From the NCBI GenBank assembly GCA_002685275.1, contig NYWX01000038.1, forward strand, positions 1-18,919: a stretch of DNA of 18,919 nt, read 5' to 3'. Made by a program: the position numbers and the translations under genes. Each line of letters starts with the position of its first letter. The first letter of the stretch is position 1. This document shows positions 14,322 to 18,919 of this stretch, piece by piece. This stretch comes from Gammaproteobacteria bacterium (lineage in GTDB: Bacteria; Pseudomonadota; Gammaproteobacteria; Woeseiales; Woeseiaceae). The notes beneath the pieces were generated by a model that ran no database searches, was not told the origin of the DNA, and saw only the letters and a list, made by a program, of their open reading frames with translations.

Positions 14322-16355
14322 ATGACTCTTAAACGTCAACTTCTTTTTGTCAGTTTATTGGCACTTTTGTTGCCATGGGCTGGATGTGAATTTATTAGAG
14401 AAACAGAATCAGCTTTACGTTTAGGCCAACAAAAGATGCTAGCTGGCACAGCTCGAGCGTTTGCAATCACAATGGCAAATTTTGCTGAAGATTATCCGTC
14501 AGGTTTATTAGAGGAGGTGGCGAACGAACAGCTTTTCATCCATTCACTTAGAAGTAAACCACAAATTGATGGCTACAGAGATGACTGGATGTTGAGTCCT
14601 GATACTCAAAAAATTATTCGAGGAAGTGATGGAATCATTAAGATTACTTTCGCTACCTATGACAATATGGTTTATTTATATGTTGATGTAACTGATCGGA
14701 ATATCGTTTTTACATCCCTTGAAAATTTATCTCAAGGCAAAAATACAAATTTTGCCGATCATATTATTCTTGTAAGTGATAATTCATCAATGCCAGAAGA
14801 ACAATACATGTTTTTAGCTGAAGCACCAGGGTCAATTATTACTTATAGAAAAGAAAATAATGATCTCATACAGGTGCCCTCTATATCAGCGCATTGGCAA
14901 GATGTTCCTGGTGGATATCGTCTTGAAGCTCAAATTCCCTCTGATCTACTTGGAAGTAACCTTGGTTTATATGTTTATAATACATTTAATAAATCGCACC
15001 CTCCTACTCGGAGCAGTAATTTTTCTGGGAAAAGACCAAGACAAGCAATTTTTCCATCTGATAAATTAAATTCTGTAATAGGAGGTCTTGTTCAACCGGG
15101 GATGCGTATTTTTTTAACTGATTCAGCTGGATGGCGCTTATCAGTTTCTGGGGAATTATCTGATGCAACAACTCAATATTTACCTGATAAAGGATGGTCT
15201 AATAAAATTTATGATTTATTAGTTGAGAGCGGTACAGACGCTAACTCTGCAGAACCCCATCCTAGTGGTAGAGAATTGCAGCCATATGTTAGTGCTGCTT
15301 TAGATGGAAGAGAAACGGCAGATTGGTTTAGAAGCCAGTTAAGCGGACGAGCAATAGTTGCAGTTGCTTCCCCTATTGTAAGCAATGGAGAAGTTCTTGG
15401 TGCATTAATTTTACAAAATGGTACAGATGCAATATTAAGTACAACAAATGCTGGCCTTTCGCGCTTGATTAATCTCACTTTGATAACAACTTTATTAGTC
15501 GCTGGGGGTCTAATAGCATACGCAACTTGGCTTTCAAGGCGAGTTAGATATCTTTCAATTGCTGCTGAAAAAGCCCTGGAAAATAAAACATTACATATAG
15601 CATTACCAAGCGCGCTAGCAAAAGATGAAATAGGTGATTTATCGCGTAGTTTTTCCAATGTTCTTCGGCGACTTGGTGAATATAATAATTATTTAAGAAC
15701 ATTAGCATCAAAATTATCACATGAATTACGCACACCTTTAGCAATAGTTACATCTTCTCTTGAGAATCTTGAACAGGAAAATTTAGATTTTACTTCAACA
15801 AAATATACCAATCGTGCAAAAGAAGGCGCAAATCGTCTAAGGCAAATACTTAGCGCTATGAGTGAAGCAAGTCGCGTCGAAGAAGTTATGAAGGATGTGG
15901 AACCAAAGATTTTTAATTTTAAAAAAGTTCTTCAATCAACTGTTTTCGCTTATCAAGACATTTACGCTGAAAGAAAGATTACTTTTCGAACAAACTTGTC
16001 GAATGCACTGGTTTCTGGTTCGCCAGAATTATTGATTCAGATGCTTGATAAACTTGTTGATAATGCAGTTGATTTTAGTTCCATTAATGATTTGATTGAA
16101 ATATGCCTTATAAAAAAAAGTAAAAAGTTATCTCTTACAATTACAAATCCAGGGCCTAAGCTTCCTAAAAGCATGCGGATGAAATTATTTGATTCAATGG
16201 TTTCACTTCGTGAAAGTGAAAGTTCAAGACATTTAGGTTTGGGTTTGTACATTGCAAGACTGATTGCTGAAGGACACGGTGGAACTATTCATGCAGAAAA
16301 TATTTTTGGAGGTGTAAAATTTGAAGTGCTCTTACCTTTGCAAGTAACCAAATAA
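14322..16355 (+). CDS. pdsS: Histidine kinase of the proteobacterial dedicated sortase system
   Basis: This membrane sensor kinase has 677 residues and is partner of the preceding regulator. A first membrane helix is at 6-23, then a large periplasmic region to about 381, a second helix at 382-403, HAMP at about 400-450, the dimerisation/phosphorylation domain with KLSHELRTPLAI (phospho-acceptor His467), and a catalytic ATPase domain with N-box LVDNAVDFSS (Asn581), a G1 box reading NPGPKLP (609-615, Asp replaced by Asn as far as can be seen) and G2 HLGLGLYIA (637-645). The periplasmic part holds a CBM9/DOMON-like carbohydrate-binding-type segment (about 80-225, QIDGYRDDW at its start, LEAQIPSDLLG at its end). 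This architecture is that of the sortase-linked kinase family TIGR03785. No sortase or target gene is visible on either side; gltB follows. Confidence 0.85.
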   Translation: MTLKRQLLFVSLLALLLPWAGCEFIRETESALRLGQQKMLAGTARAFAITMANFAEDYPSGLLEEVANEQLFIHSLRSKPQIDGYRDDWMLSPDTQKIIRGSDGIIKITFATYDNMVYLYVDVTDRNIVFTSLENLSQGKNTNFADHIILVSDNSSMPEEQYMFLAEAPGSIITYRKENNDLIQVPSISAHWQDVPGGYRLEAQIPSDLLGSNLGLYVYNTFNKSHPPTRSSNFSGKRPRQAIFPSDKLNSVIGGLVQPGMRIFLTDSAGWRLSVSGELSDATTQYLPDKGWSNKIYDLLVESGTDANSAEPHPSGRELQPYVSAALDGRETADWFRSQLSGRAIVAVASPIVSNGEVLGALILQNGTDAILSTTNAGLSRLINLTLITTLLVAGGLIAYATWLSRRVRYLSIAAEKALENKTLHIALPSALAKDEIGDLSRSFSNVLRRLGEYNNYLRTLASKLSHELRTPLAIVTSSLENLEQENLDFTSTKYTNRAKEGANRLRQILSAMSEASRVEEVMKDVEPKIFNFKKVLQSTVFAYQDIYAERKITFRTNLSNALVSGSPELLIQMLDKLVDNAVDFSSINDLIEICLIKKSKKLSLTITNPGPKLPKSMRMKLFDSMVSLRESESSRHLGLGLYIARLIAEGHGGTIHAENIFGGVKFEVLLPLQVTK

Positions 16356-16380
16356 GTAAAAACTTTCTAGAGATTGTTTG

Positions 16381-16410
16381 TTAGAAAAATTTTCTTTAAT
16401 GTGTTATAGT
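16381..16410 (+). promoter_or_regulatory. Candidate extended -10 promoter for gltB
   Basis: TATAGT (16405-16410) is preceded by TGT (16402-16404), making an extended -10. A poor -35, TTAGAA (16381-16386), lies 18 bases upstream. The start would be near 16417, inside the dyad AGTTTC-TCAT-GAAACT, and the leader would be about 260 bases. An alternative promoter in the AT-rich stretch 16557-16600 cannot be excluded. Confidence 0.35.
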
Positions 16411-16423
16411 TTCTCATGAAACT
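16408..16423 (+). promoter_or_regulatory. Dyad AGTTTC-N4-GAAACT over the gltB promoter start
   Basis: AGTTTC (16408-16413) and GAAACT (16418-16423) are a perfect inverted repeat around TCAT. It overlaps the -10 edge and start point of the candidate promoter, the position of a repressor operator. The protein that would bind is not known. Confidence 0.35.
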
Positions 16424-16429
16424 TTAAGT

Positions 16430-16445
16430 GACATCCACTGATGTC
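16430..16445 (+). other. GACATC-CACT-GATGTC hairpin, possible terminator
   Basis: This is a perfect six-base-pair stem with a four-base loop, followed by TTGTTTAT. It could be a weak intrinsic terminator for pdsR-pdsS (75 bases after the stop) or a leader element of gltB if transcription starts near 16417. Confidence 0.3.
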
Positions 16446-16503
16446 TTGTTTATAATTCTGTCCCTTTTCCTTTAACCGAAAGGCTTACATGCTAATTAAG
16501 TAT

Positions 16504-16556
16504 TTACGAATTATCGTAAATTATAAGAAATAAAATAATTTTACGATAATTCGTAA
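16504..16556. repeat. 53-base inverted repeat made of two TTACGA-N4-TCGTAA dyads
   Basis: The left arm 16504-16520 and right arm 16540-16556 are perfect reverse complements over 17 bases. A further four pairs (TTAT/ATAA) follow after one bulged base. Each arm is itself a dyad: TTACGA-ATTA-TCGTAA (16504-16519) and TTACGA-TAAT-TCGTAA (16541-16556). The nested symmetry suggests two operator sites for a dimeric regulator with centres 37 bases apart. It could alternatively form one long AT-rich hairpin; four T residues follow the right arm. Confidence 0.6.
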
Positions 16557-16601
16557 TTTTATAATCACTTTCTTAATTTTAAAAGAAAATATATTAATTT
16601 T

Positions 16602-16628
16602 ATGGGCCCTAGCTTGCTAGTGGCTCAT
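16602..16628 (+). other. GC-containing hairpin in the gltB leader
   Basis: ATGGGCC-CTAGC (16602-16613) pairs with GCTAG-T-GGCTCAT (16616-16628) around a two-base turn, with one G-T pair and one bulged T: about 12 base pairs. It is the most stable structure in this AT-rich spacer, about 50 bases before the gltB start, and has no T run after it, so it is more like a leader element than a terminator. Confidence 0.4.
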
Positions 16629-16678
16629 TTCAGTTAGTTTTCAAATTTAACTATAAAATTCAAATCGGAACATATTGA

Positions 16679-18919
16679 ATGAAAAAATTTAACGGCCATG
16701 AAAAAAAAGGTCTTTATGATCCAGCTAATGAACATGATGCATGTGGTGTTGGTTTTGTAGTAGACATGAAAGGTCGTAAGTCACACCAAACTGTCGTTGA
16801 CGCTTTAACAATACTTAAAAACTTACTTCATCGTGGTGCGTGTGGATGTGAAGAAAATACTGGTGATGGTGTTGGACTTTTAATTCAAAAACCGCATAAA
16901 TTTTTTCTACGGGAATGTAAAAAATTAAATATACACCTTCCAAAACATGATTATTACGGCGCAGGGTTAATTTTTTTACCGACGAATGTTAGTCAAGCAG
17001 ATCAATGTAAAAATATTTTGTCTAAAATTGTCACAGAAGAAGGTCAAACGCTCTTGGGTTGGCGTGATATTCCAACTGATGATTCTATGCTTGGGCCAAG
17101 TGCTGCATCTGGTAAACCAGACTTTAAACAAATTTTTATTGGGCGTGGCAAGCAGATAAAAGATGCGTCTGCTTTTGAACGCAAGCTCTACGTAATACGT
17201 AAAAGAGCTGAAAATGAAATTTGGAATTCTGATATGTCTGAAAAAGATATGTTTTATGTTCCATCGTTATCCTATAGAACTTTCGTCTATAAAGGTATGC
17301 TAACTGGTACACAAATAGAGCCAATGTTTCCAGACATAACAGATACTGATGTTGAATCAGCGTTGGCTCTTGTTCATCAGCGTTTCTCAACTAACACATT
17401 TCCTGCTTGGCGACTTGCCCATCCCTTCAGATATGTAGCTCATAACGGTGAGATTAATACGGCAAGAGGAAATGCAAATTGGATGAGTGCAAGAGAAGCG
17501 CTATGTAAGTCTGACTTATTTGGTGAAGATCTAGAAAAATTATTTCCAATTGTTATTGAGGGTGGCAGTGATTCTGCAACTTTCGATAATGTTATGGAAT
17601 TTCTGCATATGGCAGGAAGACCATTGCCGCATGCAGTGCTAATGATGATACCTGAAGCTTGGTCAGGAAATGAATTTATGGAGCCAGAACGTCGTGCATT
17701 TTATGAATATCATGCATGCCTAATGGAGCCTTGGGATGGACCTGCATCCGTTGCTTTTACTGATGGCGAAGTAATGGGAGCCGTCTTGGACCGAAACGGA
17801 TTACGACCATCTCGTTATTATGTAACTCATGATGATCGAGTCATTATGGCTTCTGAAGTAGGTGTATTAGAAATTCCATCTGAAAATATCAGACAGAAAG
17901 GACGTTTGCAGCCAGGAAGGATTTTTATGGTTGATACGAGAGAAGGCCGTATCATTGGTGATTCTGAACTCAAAGAAGCTTTTGCCAAAGAACAGCCATA
18001 TGGTGATTGGCTCAAGTCGAACTTAATGCCTATCAAGAATCTGCCTAAATCCAAAAATATTCAGGCTGAAGATCCTAATACTCTTCTCCAAAGACAACAA
18101 GTGTTTGGATATACCCATGAAGATTTAACTATGCTGATGGCACCTATGGTTAAAAATGCGCTGGAACCAACTGGATCGATGGGAACAGATGCTGCACTAG
18201 CAGTGCTATCTAATAGATCACGACTTCTTTTTGATTATTTTAAACAACTATTTGCTCAAGTCACTAATCCTCCTTTAGATAGCATTCGTGAGGAAATGGT
18301 AACTCAAGTAAGTTCAACAATAGGGCCAGAATATAACCCTCTAAAACCTGGGCCAGAGCATTGTAGGCAATTGAAACTGGATTCACCTGTAATTACGAAT
18401 GAAGAACTAGCTCAAATTCGTGATGCCGATCTACCTGATTTCAAAACAAAAACTATATCAATAGTTTATAAAGTTAAAGAAAGTACAAAAGGGCTAGAGG
18501 AAGCCCTGGAAAAAGTATGCAGGGAAGCCGATGAGGCAATAGCTAAGGGATATTCATACCTACTTTTGTCAGATAGAAAAATTGACAAAGATCATGCACC
18601 AATTCCAATTCTATTGGCTTGCTCTGGAGTTCATCATCATCTGATAAAAAATGGTTCAAGAGCTAACGTTGGAATTATCTTAGAATCAGGTGAGCCCCGT
18701 GAAGTACATCATTTCGCCACTCTAATTGGTTATGGTGCAGGCTGTATAAATCCTTATTTGGCATTTGAATCTTTGGGTAACTTAATAAACAAAGGTCATA
18801 TCCCAAAAATGCCGCATAAAGAAGCATTAATAAATTTCATTAAAGCCGTAAACAAAGGCATGACAAAAACAATGGCAAAAATGGGCATATCTGCTGTCCA
18901 ATCTTATCGCGGTGCCCAA
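16679..18919 (+). CDS. gltB: Glutamate synthase large subunit (N-terminal half)
   Basis: GOGAT alpha subunit: it releases ammonia from glutamine and channels it to 2-oxoglutarate to form glutamate, with electrons from the small subunit GltD. The window holds 747 codons of an expected 1500 or so; the frame is open to the edge. Start ATG 16679 gives MKKFNGHEKKGLYDPANEHD before Cys22. That cysteine is the class II amidotransferase nucleophile exposed after removal of the 21-residue propeptide (ACGVGFVVDMKG). Further glutaminase landmarks are HRGACGCEENTGDGVG (about 54-69), VHQRFSTNTFPAWRLAHPFR and HNGEINTARGN. The central domain follows, with GSMGTDAALAVLS and, near the edge, ISAVQSYRGAQ leading into the FMN-binding synthase domain. 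gltD would be expected downstream. Confidence 0.96.
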   Translation, partial: MKKFNGHEKKGLYDPANEHDACGVGFVVDMKGRKSHQTVVDALTILKNLLHRGACGCEENTGDGVGLLIQKPHKFFLRECKKLNIHLPKHDYYGAGLIFLPTNVSQADQCKNILSKIVTEEGQTLLGWRDIPTDDSMLGPSAASGKPDFKQIFIGRGKQIKDASAFERKLYVIRKRAENEIWNSDMSEKDMFYVPSLSYRTFVYKGMLTGTQIEPMFPDITDTDVESALALVHQRFSTNTFPAWRLAHPFRYVAHNGEINTARGNANWMSAREALCKSDLFGEDLEKLFPIVIEGGSDSATFDNVMEFLHMAGRPLPHAVLMMIPEAWSGNEFMEPERRAFYEYHACLMEPWDGPASVAFTDGEVMGAVLDRNGLRPSRYYVTHDDRVIMASEVGVLEIPSENIRQKGRLQPGRIFMVDTREGRIIGDSELKEAFAKEQPYGDWLKSNLMPIKNLPKSKNIQAEDPNTLLQRQQVFGYTHEDLTMLMAPMVKNALEPTGSMGTDAALAVLSNRSRLLFDYFKQLFAQVTNPPLDSIREEMVTQVSSTIGPEYNPLKPGPEHCRQLKLDSPVITNEELAQIRDADLPDFKTKTISIVYKVKESTKGLEEALEKVCREADEAIAKGYSYLLLSDRKIDKDHAPIPILLACSGVHHHLIKNGSRANVGIILESGEPREVHHFATLIGYGAGCINPYLAFESLGNLINKGHIPKMPHKEALINFIKAVNKGMTKTMAKMGISAVQSYRGAQ

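Larger units (their letters stand above)
16356..16678 (+). other. Structured intergenic region upstream of gltB
   Basis: These 323 bases contain no gene that I can support. They hold, in order, a candidate promoter (16381-16410), a dyad AGTTTC/GAAACT, a GACATC/GATGTC hairpin, a 53-base inverted repeat and a GC-containing hairpin 50 bases before gltB. Those elements are listed separately. The rest is AT-rich and featureless. The region has to end pdsS transcription and start gltB. Confidence 0.7.

Noticed and set aside
16504..16556. The inverted repeat as a miniature transposon or IS end
   Set aside because: No flanking direct repeat or transposase remnant is visible, and the nested dyads fit operators or a hairpin better.

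Overview
The window is a compact, AT-rich stretch of bacterial chromosome that looks like a free-living, probably marine gammaproteobacterium. The left half keeps two gene orders familiar from Escherichia coli: the dut / coaBC / rpmB-rpmG / mutM / coaD neighbourhood, and rsmD divergent from ftsY-ftsE-ftsX followed by rpoH. Here they are joined through a coaD-rsmD pair. A dedicated-sortase type two-component system also fits marine Gammaproteobacteria. The genus cannot be named from the sequence alone. No mobile element, phage gene, CRISPR array, tRNA or rRNA was recognised.

Layout. Positions 1-940 hold the 5' part of an exonuclease III gene (minus) divergent from pyrE (plus). Positions 1146-2849 hold coaBC-dut (minus, coaBC upstream), convergent with pyrE. 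Positions 2940-3489 are the rpmB-rpmG ribosomal protein operon with a good extended -10 promoter and a clear intrinsic terminator. mutM (plus) meets coaD (minus) with no base between the two stop codons. rsmD lies upstream of coaD in one operon and is divergent from ftsY-ftsE-ftsX, which are packed with zero gap and a 10-base overlap. rpoH follows behind its own promoter and a perfect CIRCE operator, the HrcA binding site.

From 9086 the window is more accessory. An NRAMP-like transporter lacking the canonical metal-site motifs and a Tat-exported Gfo/Idh/MocA oxidoreductase lie on the minus strand. A small membrane protein resembling the Mpo1/DUF962 family, but without its histidines, and glutaryl-CoA dehydrogenase lie on the plus strand. 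Next comes a response regulator / histidine kinase pair of the proteobacterial dedicated sortase type (pdsR-pdsS), whose regulator appears to start at CTG. No sortase or sortase target is visible in the window. A 323-base spacer rich in dyads and hairpins leads into gltB, the large subunit of glutamate synthase, which runs off the right end.

How the genes fit together. The left half is housekeeping: pyrimidine and dUTP metabolism, coenzyme A synthesis (coaBC and coaD), ribosome components and rRNA methylation, base excision repair (exonuclease III and MutM), and membrane targeting plus division (FtsY, FtsEX). The most notable regulatory feature is the CIRCE element in front of rpoH, which suggests that the HrcA repressor controls the heat-shock sigma factor. 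The other points of interest are the structured gltB leader and several proteins that keep a fold but have lost diagnostic active-site or ligand residues.
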